NCBI RefSeq assembly: GCF_026788005.1
Contig: NZ_JABEPE010000010.1
Coordinates: forward strand, 62,001-126,000
Length of the DNA: 64,000 nucleotides
Direction of reading: 5' to 3'
Source of the DNA: Alteromonas sp. a30
GTDB lineage: Bacteria > Pseudomonadota > Gammaproteobacteria > Enterobacterales > Alteromonadaceae
Every line of letters starts with the position of its first letter. Position 1 is the stretch's first letter. Below the pieces are notes generated by a model, which saw only the letters and a list, made by a program, of their open reading frames with translations, had not been told where the DNA came from and did not search any database. Below, one piece after another: positions 21,999 to 30,626 of the stretch. A program made the translations under genes and the position numbers.

Positions 21999-22383
21999 AT
22001 ACCAACGCTTCTTAATCAGTTAAGTTGTTGTATTAAGCTATCCCGCTCGTTTTGAAAATGACTCGTATTTGCATAACGCAGTCTATGCAAACAGTTGTTC
22101 AATAACTTTACGATTGCGATCGTCTTTTTTCACGACTTAATCCGAAGTAGAGAAAAAAGTTAGGCGTTTAGATACAGCCGCGCCTGTTTCTGTAAGGGTA
22201 GCACCATTTTTGACCATATGCTTAGCAGGATCAGTGTTATAGGATAAAAAAGACATGACATCAGAGCAGAAAATTACGTTCTTCTGTACAATAAAAATTT
22301 TCGCATGAAATGGGAAGATGTGTGTACCTGTAATGAAGTAGGCACACACAAAAAGAATATTAGGTAGTTAGGTTAGTACAGGC
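21999..22383. other. Gene-free region upstream of the REC-CheC gene
   Basis: No convincing gene. An 8-bp dyad, TTTGCATA (22068-22075) and TATGCAAA (22084-22091), lies 70-93 bases upstream of the REC-CheC start and may be an operator. A 70-codon ORF here was judged non-coding. The stretch also carries the 3' end region of the next minus-strand gene. Confidence 0.5.
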
Positions 22384-22713
22384 TTATATAACGCTGTCTT
22401 GATGGATCTTAATAAATAGGTCGCTACCAGCTTTACTGTAATCAATACGGTATTCTTTACCGTTAAGCATCTGTACAAACAATAATGTTTTTTCATCACC
22501 GAAAACATCAGCTAAAGTTGTATCAATCAACTCCATATCTAAGCGTTTCGCATCACGCTTAGTTTCTGGAATCGGACCCGTATACAACTTAATTCCTCGG
22601 TGAGTTACGATAACAACAGGATTCTCTTCACCATTTACGATAAGCAGATCCAGTTTACGCATTTTATGAATAATTGTATTTCTGCCACTCAGCAGATAGG
22701 GCTTTTCAGTCAT
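22384..22713 (-). CDS. Small unrecognised protein (109 residues)
   Basis: No family recognised. Basic, soluble, without signal peptide or membrane segment. The alternating pattern (LDLLIVNGEENPVVIVTHRGIKLY...) in the first half and YRIDYS...LFIKIHQ at the end suggests a small mostly-beta fold. Codon use resembles neighbouring genes, and the ATG is preceded by GGAGTG at good spacing (22719-22724 on the other strand). It is divergent from the thioredoxin-like gene across a 228-base promoter region. Probably a real gene; function unknown. Confidence 0.65.
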   Translation of the reverse strand: MTEKPYLLSGRNTIIHKMRKLDLLIVNGEENPVVIVTHRGIKLYTGPIPETKRDAKRLDMELIDTTLADVFGDEKTLLFVQMLNGKEYRIDYSKAGSDLFIKIHQDSVI

Positions 22714-22799
22714 TTATCACTCCGCCACACAAACCTATATTCTTGTTTTTGGCTATTTTTATCACTAATCTGGGGGGAAACCTAGCAAATTATTCACTT

Positions 22800-22828
22800 T
22801 TTATCCTGAACACAGCGACATGTATAAT
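22800..22828 (+). promoter_or_regulatory. Predicted promoter of the thioredoxin-like gene
   Basis: A perfect -10 hexamer TATAAT (22823-22828) lies 17 bp after TTTATC (22800-22805). The start would fall near 22835, giving a 5' UTR of about 107 bases. Confidence 0.5.
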
Positions 22829-22941
22829 ATTTAGCCGAAGAACACCGCTATTATGGGCATATTGTACTTACAGCTTGATACGACTTGATACATTAGGGTA
22901 AGTTTACATAACTAATTACGGCACAGTGAGAGCCCAATATC

Positions 22942-23484
22942 ATGCTTTTTTTCCGTTTTATCAGCTTGAGCTTTACACTCGTCGCCTTGCTATTCCCATT
23001 CAATGCGCATTCACAAAGTTCCCTGCCATATAATATGACCTTAGTTGACTTCAATTCACAGCAACCTGTGCCACTGGCTCAACACCGCGGACAAGTCGTT
23101 TATATAGATTTTTGGGCTTCGCGGTGTCTGCCCTGCCGAGATGCCTTTCAATTTACGAATGAGCTCACACACACTTTCAAAAATGAAGACCTAGTAATTA
23201 TTGGCGTTAATTTAGACACCGAAAGAGACAGAAGCAAAGCGTTAACATTTTTAAAAGACTATCCAGCCGAGTTTAGTCTCGTTTCTGACCCGCAGAAGCA
23301 GTTTGCCCAAAGCCTTAACGTTAATGTCATGCCAACTTCACTTATTTTTGACAAGGAAGGCCAGTTAGTTATGCGTATGGTGGGGTTTAATCGCTCCAAA
23401 GCAGAGAGAGTAAAAGACCAAATTCATCAACTCATCCACCCTGCCCCTTCTGTAACCTCCTCTTCAAAAAACGCACAACAATAG
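22942..23484 (+). CDS. TlpA-like periplasmic thioredoxin
   Basis: Exported thiol-disulfide protein of the TlpA/ResA group. A signal peptide (about residues 1-24, ending near NAHS) precedes a thioredoxin fold with WASRCLPC, active-site cysteines C62 and C65. Strand IIGVNLDTERD and the cis-Pro motif VMPTSLIF follow. A Ser-rich tail extends past the fold. TlpA relatives reduce cytochrome c apoproteins or protect thiols, but no cytochrome maturation gene is nearby, so the client is unknown. The CLPC dipeptide is not the CPHC of DsbA or CGPC of thioredoxin. Confidence 0.88.
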   Translation: MLFFRFISLSFTLVALLFPFNAHSQSSLPYNMTLVDFNSQQPVPLAQHRGQVVYIDFWASRCLPCRDAFQFTNELTHTFKNEDLVIIGVNLDTERDRSKALTFLKDYPAEFSLVSDPQKQFAQSLNVNVMPTSLIFDKEGQLVMRMVGFNRSKAERVKDQIHQLIHPAPSVTSSSKNAQQ

Positions 23485-23705
23485 TGATTTTCTGGCACGA
23501 CAACAGTCTATTAATGCCAACACGGCGGAGCTAACTTATCAACGCCTCTTGAAAGCACTGATGGCTGCCATTAGTGTCAACAAATTCACTTTCTTAATAA
23601 ATTGTAACAAGCGTTCTTTTGCAGGTTAATTAACACCTATCAACATTTTCATAAGCAGGGAAATCAAGTAGGATTAAGTTATCTAAGAAGATAAGAGACC
23701 GCATC

Positions 23706-24977
23706 TTGTTAAATACATATAGTAAAGCCTTCCGCCTCGTATTTCCGTTATCATTTTTACTGCTTCCAAGCATGGCTTCGGCAGCTATCACTGTTGAAAA
23801 AGCGCTTACCGAAGACGAGTTCAAAGCTTGCCGTAGCGAGTTACAAAGTAAAGCGCGCAATGCTGGGGTAAAGGAAAATATCGTAAAAGACGTACTCGGA
23901 CAAAGTCAGTACACGGCTAAAGTTGTAAAGTATGATCGGAACCAACCTGAATTTGTACAAACATTCCCAAGTTATTTTGGCAAGCGTGTAACCGACTGGC
24001 GAGTCAATAAAGGACGTCAGCTATACCACGAGCACAAACCGATGCTCGATAAACTCACCGAACAATATGGTGTACCAGCACATTATCTTGTGGCATTTTG
24101 GGGTCTCGAGACTAATTTCGGTAGTTACAAAGGCAAAATGCCTATTATCGATTCATTAACCACCCTAGCTTGCGATCCAAGACGCTCCAGCTTCTTTACC
24201 AAAGAATTAATACAAGCTCTGCATCTCATTGACCGAGAAAGCATTGTAGTTGAAGACATGGTTGGATCTTGGGCAGGTGCAATGGGCCATACTCAGTTTA
24301 TGCCTTCAGCCTATATGAAGTATGCTGTTGATGGTGATGGTGACGGCAAAGCCGACTTGTGGAACAGCATTCCCGATGCCTTAACATCCGCTGCCAATTT
24401 CTTGAATAATTTAGGTTGGCACACGGGTTATCGTTGGGGAAGAGAAGTCATGCTTCCTGAAAATTTCGATTATCAATTTACCGGAAAGGATCAGCTTTAT
24501 CCCTTAACCTTCTGGGATGAAAAAGGCTTATTAAAAATAGACGGTTCTGCACTTGGTCAATCGGATATTAAAGCGTCACTACTTGTACCTGCGGGACACA
24601 AAGGACCAGCCTTTTTGGTGTACGACAATTTCGATGTCATTATGAAGTGGAATCGCTCTGAATTTTACGCCATTGCCGTTGGCCACTTAGCCGATAGAAT
24701 TGCTGGGCAAACCAAGCTCAGTAAGCCACTGCCTGAATTACCCACTTACACTCGTAGCCAGCTAAAAGGCTTACAAAGTGACTTAAACGAGCTGGGCTTT
24801 AACGTGGGCAAACCGGATGGCATTATGGGCCCCGCCACACGTAAAGGTATTCGCAACTTTCAAACGTCAGTCAATTTAACTGCGGATGGTTTCCCGTATT
24901 CTGATGTTCTTCAAGCGGTAAAAAAGGCGGTTGAAGTTAAAGCAACGGCCTCGAATTCAGGGTCCGACGCTGAGTAA
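23706..24977 (+). CDS. MltB-type lytic murein transglycosylase with peptidoglycan-binding domain
   Basis: Family 3 lytic transglycosylase that cleaves peptidoglycan to 1,6-anhydro-muropeptides. A signal peptide ends around SMASA (residues 22-26). The catalytic domain holds FWGLETNFGSYKG with catalytic E135, and the GSWAGAMGHTQFMPS motif near residues 183-197. The last 65 residues are a PG_binding_1 domain (LKGLQSDLNELGFNVGKPDG), not present in MltB itself but common in its paralogues. It starts with TTG, with weak ribosome-binding sequence; no better ATG precedes the signal peptide. A strong bidirectional terminator follows. Confidence 0.92.
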   Translation: MLNTYSKAFRLVFPLSFLLLPSMASAAITVEKALTEDEFKACRSELQSKARNAGVKENIVKDVLGQSQYTAKVVKYDRNQPEFVQTFPSYFGKRVTDWRVNKGRQLYHEHKPMLDKLTEQYGVPAHYLVAFWGLETNFGSYKGKMPIIDSLTTLACDPRRSSFFTKELIQALHLIDRESIVVEDMVGSWAGAMGHTQFMPSAYMKYAVDGDGDGKADLWNSIPDALTSAANFLNNLGWHTGYRWGREVMLPENFDYQFTGKDQLYPLTFWDEKGLLKIDGSALGQSDIKASLLVPAGHKGPAFLVYDNFDVIMKWNRSEFYAIAVGHLADRIAGQTKLSKPLPELPTYTRSQLKGLQSDLNELGFNVGKPDGIMGPATRKGIRNFQTSVNLTADGFPYSDVLQAVKKAVEVKATASNSGSDAE

Positions 24978-24997
24978 TTATCGTCACTAATGCGCTA

Positions 24998-25034
24998 ACG
25001 TAAAAAGCCAGCAATCGTCGCTGGCTTTTTACGT
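24998..25034. terminator. Bidirectional terminator
   Basis: A perfect 15-bp stem, ACGTAAAAAGCCAGC (24998-25012) and GCTGGCTTTTTACGT (25020-25034), with a 7-base loop and A/T runs on both sides. It serves the convergent transglycosylase gene and the minus-strand sigma operon. Confidence 0.85.
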
Positions 25035-25054
25035 TTATACAACCAATCTTATTA

Positions 25055-25960
25055 CTAGAAACTGTAAACGATGGCTTTATCTAACAAGCTTTCTGGTTTT
25101 ACTTTCCCATTGACACAAGATTGAATATCTTTCACTGAGAATACGTAAATTCGATCACTACTCGCTTTTTCGCCTCGATGCTCTGAATGACCAAGCCCCT
25201 CAACAATCACATTCACTTTTTCATCATTTGCTAACGCATTTAAACCGGAGCCGTAACGACAAAAAGTATCCACTAAATTCGCCTCCAGACTAGATAAGAA
25301 GCGCGTTCTCGCAGCATCTTTTTGCGCTTTCCGTTGTTCCAATCTACGCGCCTTTTCTTGGCGCACTTTAGCGGTTTTTGCCTCAAGTTCTTGTTGTTCC
25401 GCGAGGATTTTCTCTAACGCTTGATCTAACTTTGCTAATTCAGCCTGCAACTCTTTTTTCCTGTCGGCATCCGCTCGCTTAAGTTCAAACTCAATATCCC
25501 TTTGGCGTCTTACTACTTCACGTTTTTCATAGCTAATATCATGTCGTTCCAATTGCAATTCATGAAGCCGCTCTCGCAGTGACACTGGCTCAGCAACCTC
25601 AAGGTCTTCAGCATCATTTTCCGCATCAAACCCCTTACCTAAGTAAATAAACTCCCGGAGCGACTCGGGAGAGTCCAGATCGAAACCTAAATCAACACCC
25701 AGCTCACCTAAAAATCCCGTTCCTGGAATGCGCATTTTATGCCCTGTATTAATACTAAAAACCACGCCTTGGGCTTTTAAGTAAGTAGTTTCAATGCTTT
25801 TTACTTTGGTTTTCGAGTCTTTTATCGTTTGCGATAATGACGTGTTGAGTACGGTTCCCATAATATTAAGATCTTGGCTTAGCCTGTCGAGATCATTTGG
25901 CGCCGCCATTGCTGATGCGAAGAATAAGCTGCTACAGGTCATTACTAACTGTTTTTTCAT
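25055..25960 (-). CDS. Exported coiled-coil protein in ECF sigma operon
   Basis: No named family recognised. A signal peptide (MKKQLVMTCSSLFFASAMAA, residues 1-20) is followed by a small globular region, an acidic segment, and a long charged coiled coil from about residue 130 to 215 (repeated RQRDIEFELKRAD-type heptads). The last 80 residues contain two cysteines and strands (VNVIVEGLGHSE, DRIYVFSVKDI). It is the third gene after an ECF sigma factor and its putative anti-sigma factor, with a six-base gap, so it may be the effector or an envelope sensor for that system. Confidence 0.75.
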   Translation of the reverse strand: MKKQLVMTCSSLFFASAMAAPNDLDRLSQDLNIMGTVLNTSLSQTIKDSKTKVKSIETTYLKAQGVVFSINTGHKMRIPGTGFLGELGVDLGFDLDSPESLREFIYLGKGFDAENDAEDLEVAEPVSLRERLHELQLERHDISYEKREVVRRQRDIEFELKRADADRKKELQAELAKLDQALEKILAEQQELEAKTAKVRQEKARRLEQRKAQKDAARTRFLSSLEANLVDTFCRYGSGLNALANDEKVNVIVEGLGHSEHRGEKASSDRIYVFSVKDIQSCVNGKVKPESLLDKAIVYSF

Positions 25961-25966
25961 GATTTT

Positions 25967-26617
25967 CTACTCCTTAAAAGCGCCTTGACTTAGATTTGCT
26001 TCTAATAGGTTGAGTTGGCGGGCATAATAAATTTGATCATCATTACGCTGTTGATTGACGTATTTTATCAGTTCTGCAAAATCTTCTTTCCTTTCAGTTC
26101 GATTCGAACTCAGAATGTAATCTGCCAACTGCGTACTAAACTGCTGCTGTTGCTGCTGTAACTGTTGTTGATACAAAGCCAATTGCTGCAAGTTTTCTTG
26201 ATTGATGTCTTGTACTTTTGTCTCAACCAATTCTGCAATTTGTGCTTCGGTGTAGCGGTTCGCCAATCCAATTAAAACGCCATCATCTTTCAATTGAACC
26301 TGGACGTTAAGCGAAACCATACAAATGGCGGTCACGGAAGCTGCCAGCGATAACCAAGAAATGCCTGCACCTTTCCACCAAGCTCGAGGGGGCTTCTCTG
26401 TGGTAAGGGCAACATCCATTGTGGCCTCACGATCCCACTGTGGCACATCGTAATCCTGATACTGCTGTTCTAGTGTTTGCATCCGCTCATAAGTAGCCAC
26501 GCGTTTGGCAAACTCGGCATCGTTTAAACATAAACGTTGAAACGTCACTTTTTGCTCTGCGTTAAGTTCACCCTCTACCCAATGGGCAAACAGAAGACTT
26601 TTATCTTGCGCTTGCAT
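25967..26617 (-). CDS. Putative membrane anti-sigma factor
   Basis: 216-residue single-pass protein. The N-terminal cytoplasmic part (LLFAHWVEGELNAEQKVTF...) resembles the short helical zinc-free anti-sigma domain, with the small acidic helix found in RskA/RseA-like factors. One membrane segment lies near residues 87-106 (ISWLSLAASVTAICMVSLNV). The periplasmic part is helical and glutamine-rich (QQQLQQQQQQF near 148-160). It overlaps the sigma gene by 17 bases, so the pair is translationally coupled. Assigned mainly from position and topology; sequence similarity to named families is weak. Confidence 0.7.
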   Translation of the reverse strand: MQAQDKSLLFAHWVEGELNAEQKVTFQRLCLNDAEFAKRVATYERMQTLEQQYQDYDVPQWDREATMDVALTTEKPPRAWWKGAGISWLSLAASVTAICMVSLNVQVQLKDDGVLIGLANRYTEAQIAELVETKVQDINQENLQQLALYQQQLQQQQQQFSTQLADYILSSNRTERKEDFAELIKYVNQQRNDDQIYYARQLNLLEANLSQGAFKE

Positions 26618-27152
26618 GACTGTCCTCCAAAATAATCTTTAGTTTATCAAGTGCCGTGTACAATCTGGACTTCACAGTATTGGTCGAAATATCCAACTGT
26701 TCTGCAATTTCTGCAAAAGTGAAATGTCCAAAAAATTTCAATTCAACGACCGCTTTTTGATTAATAGGTAATCCTTGCATCGCTTCTATTAATTCACGAT
26801 TTTGCTGCTGGCTAATTAAGAAACTCTCCGGTAGCACCGCCTCACAAACGGGTTCATCGGTACTTGAAAGCTCCTGCATCGGTCGTTTTCTCCGGTAAAA
26901 CTCAACACAACGAAAGCTCGCAATTCGAAACAACCATGCTCTGAAAGTGCCTTCCCCGCTATAATTCAAAAGACTCTTATGAACAGAAATAAACACTTCC
27001 TGCATTAGATCCAGAGCGTCATCCTTATTGCTGGTCATTCTTAAGCCGTAGTTAAACACGGACTTTTCGTATCGTTTCACCAAATTTAGCCACGCAGTCT
27101 TGTTGCCTTTAAGGGCTTTTTTTATGAGTTGTTCATCGCTTTGCTCAAACAC
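26601..27152 (-). CDS. ECF RNA polymerase sigma factor
   Basis: 183-residue extracytoplasmic-function sigma factor. Region 2 includes LVKRYEKSVFNYGLRMTSN and DALDLMQEVFISVH (the -10 recognition helix), with FRAWLFRIASFRCVEFYRR following. Region 4 (LPINQKAVVELKFFGHFTF and EIAEQLDISTNTVKSRLYTA) is the -35-binding helix-turn-helix. It is first in an operon with the anti-sigma factor and an exported coiled-coil protein. No -35 AAC element could be assigned with confidence upstream, so self-regulation is only inferred. Confidence 0.92.
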   Translation of the reverse strand: MFEQSDEQLIKKALKGNKTAWLNLVKRYEKSVFNYGLRMTSNKDDALDLMQEVFISVHKSLLNYSGEGTFRAWLFRIASFRCVEFYRRKRPMQELSSTDEPVCEAVLPESFLISQQQNRELIEAMQGLPINQKAVVELKFFGHFTFAEIAEQLDISTNTVKSRLYTALDKLKIILEDSHASAR

Positions 27153-27328
27153 GCTGCGTCCACCACATATCCATTTAATGGAATGAATTTTTTAATCTTG
27201 ATTTATATGTCGAGACAGGATGAAGAAAAGTTTTGGAAATGTTGAGAAAAATTTAATAAAAGTGTTGGCCCCCATCAAATGACTGCATTTAAAGGGGGCT
27301 CGAATGATAAGAAAAGTAGCGCGAGGAA

Positions 27329-28252
27329 TTAGTCCAAAACAGGAATCGGTGTAAGTGGACTAATGATTTCAGCCAATTGACGGAACAAGCGCATTCGGGT
27401 TGTGCCGTTACGCCACACTAAGCCAATCTCTCTATAGGCATTTTCTTCTGTTGGTAATGCCACTAAGTCAGAATCTTGCAATATATTGTCGTTCAGCGCT
27501 AACTCGGGCAAGAAGGTTAGTCCCATTTTGCTTGCGGCTAGTTTGACCAATGTATGCAAGCTACTTGCCGCCAGACTACTCACTTGCTCTTGATGCCTCA
27601 AACCACATGCACTCACAGCATGATCCGTCATACAGTGTTCCGATTGCAGCAAAAATACACTTTCATGAGGCAAACGCGATATATCAGGAATACCTTTTTC
27701 CAAACCACCATTTAGGTTATCCAACACCTTTTGGTTCGCAACGAGGTGAAAAGGGTCATGCCCTATAATCAATTGCTTACACCCTGGAGTTGGCATTGGA
27801 AGTGCTAACAAAAGCAAATCCAACGTCCCCTCATTGAGTTGTTTCAATAGGTTGTTGGTTGTATCTTCCTGAAGTTGTAAGTTTAACTTAGGTAGCTTCT
27901 CAGTAATTTCCCGAATCATAGGCTCGAATAAAAAAGGAGCTATAGTTGGGATCACGCCGATTTTTACCGAGCCCGCTTGCCAATCCCCCGCGTTTTGAGC
28001 AAAGTCCATTAACTCATTTGCCTGTGCAAGAAGCTGTTTGCTTCGTTCTACGACTTCTAAACCAAAAGCAGTAAATATAAAGGTCTTATGATCCCTTTCT
28101 AACAATTGCCCATTAAGCTGCTCTTCAAGATTTTGAATCGCGGTACTTAAGGTGGATTGACTCACATGGCAGTGTTGAGCTGCACGATTGAAATGCTGTT
28201 CCCTATGCAAGGTAACAAGGTAATGCAAATGCTTTAAATTTGGCCACTTCAT
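27329..28252 (-). CDS. oxyR: OxyR-like LysR-family regulator
   Basis: 307-residue LysR-type transcription factor. The N-terminal winged helix-turn-helix (HFNRAAQHCHVSQSTLSTAI) is followed by a substrate-binding-like domain. Two cysteines, C207 and C216 in SEHCMTDHAVSACG, reproduce the CX8C spacing of OxyR C199/C208 that form the peroxide-sensing disulfide. The IGVIPTIAPFL segment also matches OxyR. It probably senses hydrogen peroxide and activates antioxidant genes, none of which are in the window. It lies downstream of the pit gene on the same strand behind a terminator, so it is likely a separate transcript. Extra cysteines (C28, C158) are not part of the switch. Confidence 0.85.
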   Translation of the reverse strand: MKWPNLKHLHYLVTLHREQHFNRAAQHCHVSQSTLSTAIQNLEEQLNGQLLERDHKTFIFTAFGLEVVERSKQLLAQANELMDFAQNAGDWQAGSVKIGVIPTIAPFLFEPMIREITEKLPKLNLQLQEDTTNNLLKQLNEGTLDLLLLALPMPTPGCKQLIIGHDPFHLVANQKVLDNLNGGLEKGIPDISRLPHESVFLLQSEHCMTDHAVSACGLRHQEQVSSLAASSLHTLVKLAASKMGLTFLPELALNDNILQDSDLVALPTEENAYREIGLVWRNGTTRMRLFRQLAEIISPLTPIPVLD

Positions 28253-28615
28253 ATATGAATCCTGAAATCGATTGAACTTGAATTCTTAATTCGTATTTCC
28301 TAATCGTCAAGGAAGTAAAAGCGATTCGATTAATTAAATTTTTTGATATAGAGGTGGAGAGATATAAGCGGTAAGCATAATTACCTCAAGTGACACTATT
28401 GCATCATTTTTAATGATAAAAAATTCACCCAAACAAAAAACACTCACTGATCCGATTCGCTTATTTTGCATTCAAAACAATTATTTCCACGTTTGAACGC
28501 TTTTCCATGACGACAACTAACCGTACCAGATTTTTGTGAAATCGATAAAAAAACGGCTTCTTTTCAGAAGCCGTTTTTATTCAATTATGTATCTTTTGGA
28601 TAACAAAAAGTATTG
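28253..28615. other. Gene-free region between pit and oxyR
   Basis: 363 bases with no convincing gene. Contains the pit terminator (28549-28578) and, downstream of it in minus-strand direction, AT-rich sequence that should hold the oxyR promoter; no single promoter stands out. Confidence 0.55.
28549..28578 (-). terminator. Terminator of the pst-phoU-pit operon
   Basis: AAAAACGGCTTCT (28549-28561) pairs perfectly with AGAAGCCGTTTTT (28566-28578) around TTTC. A and T runs on the two sides allow use on either strand; the position fits the end of the minus-strand pit gene. Confidence 0.85.
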
Positions 28616-29884
28616 CTACAAGGTAAATATTGAACGGATGATAGTAAAGAATATGTAAGACAAAATCGCCCCTGCCGGCAATGTCACCATCCACGACAAA
28701 ATAATTCGACGAATCGTGCTCATATTGAGTGCAGCAATGCCTCGAGCCATACCTACGCCCATTACCGCGCCAACCAACGTTTGTGTTGTGGATATAGGCA
28801 ACCCTGTACCCGACGCAAGCACAACGGTGCTAGCTGCGGCAAGTTCAGCTGCAAAGCCACGACTGGGCGTTAAATGAGTGATGCCTTGGCCAATGGTACC
28901 AATAACACGCTGCCCAAATAATGCGAGTCCTAACACAATTCCTACAGCACCTAATGGCAAAATCCACCAGTCAAGCGCCGCTGACTGATTAATTTGCCCT
29001 TCACTGTTAACAATACTCACAACCGCAGCCAAAGGACCAATGGCATTCGCTACATCGTTTGAACCATGAGCAAAGGCCATACAACATGCTGTTACGACCA
29101 TAAGTACTGCAAAAATCTTTTCTACGTTATTAAAGTTAGAAGAGCCTTTAGTTTGTTCATCAAACTGAATGCGTTTAATCGCCACTTTGCCAATGGCAAA
29201 TACGATTATGGCAATCATAACGCTAATTAAGAATCCTACCTCTGGGTCTAAACCAAGGCCCACATGTTTTAAGCCTTTTTTGATTGTTACCATAGCCAAA
29301 ACTAGACCTGCTAGGCCCATATAGTACGGTACATAACGCTTCGCCGCTTCAAGGGGGTCTTTTTTATCAAAGATTAACCGCTGCGCACTCATAAAAATAA
29401 GATACGCAATCACACCGGCTATGGCGGGTGTCACAATCCAAGAAGCGAAAATCCCGCCAACTTTACCCCAAGAGACAGAATCAATACCTGCACTGGTTAA
29501 GGCAAAACCGAGGATACCGCCAATAATGGAATGAGTGGTTGAGACAGGCCATCCACGGTAAGAAGCAAGGGCTAACCAGAGCCCTGCGGCTAATAACGAT
29601 GAGATCATCCCAAATACCAATAATTCGGGACTGTTAGTAAAGTAGTCTCCGTCGATAATGCCTTTACGAATAGTTGCAGTTACCTCTCCACCAGCCAAAT
29701 AGGCTCCTGCAAATTCAAATACCATGGCAATAATGACAGCTTGTTTAATAGTTAACGCTTTGGAACCAACAGATGTTCCCATCGCATTTGCTACGTCATT
29801 TGCTCCTACTCCCCAAGCCATTAAAAAGCCAACAACGGCAGCGAACAGAATTAACGTCGGTCCGTAAGTAGAAATAATTTCCAT
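28616..29884 (-). CDS. Low-affinity inorganic phosphate transporter, PiT family
   Basis: 422-residue integral inner-membrane protein with about ten hydrophobic segments. The two PiT signature repeats are visible: VGANDVANAMGTSVGSKAL near residue 25 and GSNDVANAIGPLAAV near residue 275. These proteins import phosphate (often as a metal-phosphate complex) with protons or sodium. The gene starts nine bases after the DUF47 gene, a linkage found across bacteria where DUF47 acts as a regulatory partner of PiT. Together they form the downstream end of the pst-phoU cluster, combining high- and low-affinity phosphate uptake in one locus. Confidence 0.95.
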   Translation of the reverse strand: MEIISTYGPTLILFAAVVGFLMAWGVGANDVANAMGTSVGSKALTIKQAVIIAMVFEFAGAYLAGGEVTATIRKGIIDGDYFTNSPELLVFGMISSLLAAGLWLALASYRGWPVSTTHSIIGGILGFALTSAGIDSVSWGKVGGIFASWIVTPAIAGVIAYLIFMSAQRLIFDKKDPLEAAKRYVPYYMGLAGLVLAMVTIKKGLKHVGLGLDPEVGFLISVMIAIIVFAIGKVAIKRIQFDEQTKGSSNFNNVEKIFAVLMVVTACCMAFAHGSNDVANAIGPLAAVVSIVNSEGQINQSAALDWWILPLGAVGIVLGLALFGQRVIGTIGQGITHLTPSRGFAAELAAASTVVLASGTGLPISTTQTLVGAVMGVGMARGIAALNMSTIRRIILSWMVTLPAGAILSYIFFTIIRSIFTL

Positions 29885-29893
29885 GTTGCTCCC

Positions 29894-30571
29894 TTATTCT
29901 GACAACATTACTTCGATTTTCGCGCCACATTGTTCTGCCAGCTCCGCTAGCTTACTTAATCGGCTTAATACGTCGTATAGGAATACAGCACTAACGGGAG
30001 ACAATTGGTCTTCGATTTGACGCACTTGGCTCATCAATTCGATTTTTTTGTCTTCTGTCAAATCCAAAGAAACATCAAGATCACGAATCATTTTTTCAAC
30101 TAATTGTGCTTCGCGGCCTTTAAATCCTGTTTCTAACAACTCATCTAATTCATTCACTACTGATTGTGCACGCTCAGTAATCACAACACACTCAGATACG
30201 AAACTAGTGAAATTTTCAATAATCTCTTTAGGAATCTCCATTTCTCGGAAGGTCACTGCCGTGGCGATTTCTCTGACACAGCGAATGCTTTGTCCTTGTT
30301 TACTCAGTAGCTCGGTAAAGTGAGTTTTACTCACGGGTAGCAAAACATTCTGCGCCAACGTGCAACGCACATCTCGTTTCACACTATCTGCGGTTTTCTT
30401 AAGAGTCGAAATCTCGCTATACAATTCTTTTGCTCTTTCCCAATCCGATGCTGACGCTGCATCAAAAAGTGGAATAAGCAATTTGCAGCCTTTTGTCACC
30501 GCCGCCATATGCTCTTTAATGGGGTTAATCGGTGATCTCGCAAACATTGCCAAAATCGGGTTCATCGTCAT
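29894..30571 (-). CDS. DUF47 (TIGR00153) PhoU-like protein
   Basis: 225-residue helical protein of the DUF47 group, structurally related to PhoU. Charged and heptad-like throughout (e.g. KRDVRCTLAQNVLLPVSKTHF), no membrane segment or signal. It lies directly upstream of pit, the standard arrangement, and probably controls that transporter. It follows phoU in the same direction with a 55-base gap. An upstream ATG pair (MTMNP) makes the start uncertain by two codons. Role inferred from the family linkage. Confidence 0.9.
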   Translation of the reverse strand: MTMNPILAMFARSPINPIKEHMAAVTKGCKLLIPLFDAASASDWERAKELYSEISTLKKTADSVKRDVRCTLAQNVLLPVSKTHFTELLSKQGQSIRCVREIATAVTFREMEIPKEIIENFTSFVSECVVITERAQSVVNELDELLETGFKGREAQLVEKMIRDLDVSLDLTEDKKIELMSQVRQIEDQLSPVSAVFLYDVLSRLSKLAELAEQCGAKIEVMLSE

Positions 30572-30626
30572 TTTTAAAACTCTTTACGTTTTTTACTTCG
30601 ATACGTTTTTATAATGGATTACTGCT

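Noticed and set aside
22137-22349. 70-codon minus-strand ORF between the REC-CheC gene and the 109-residue gene
   Set aside because: No ribosome-binding site or recognisable domain, and composition is unlike neighbouring genes; treated as chance ORF.
26140-26175. CAG/CTG-like trinucleotide run in the anti-sigma gene
   Set aside because: Encodes the Gln-rich stretch with imperfect repeats; no evidence for a regulatory or unstable repeat.
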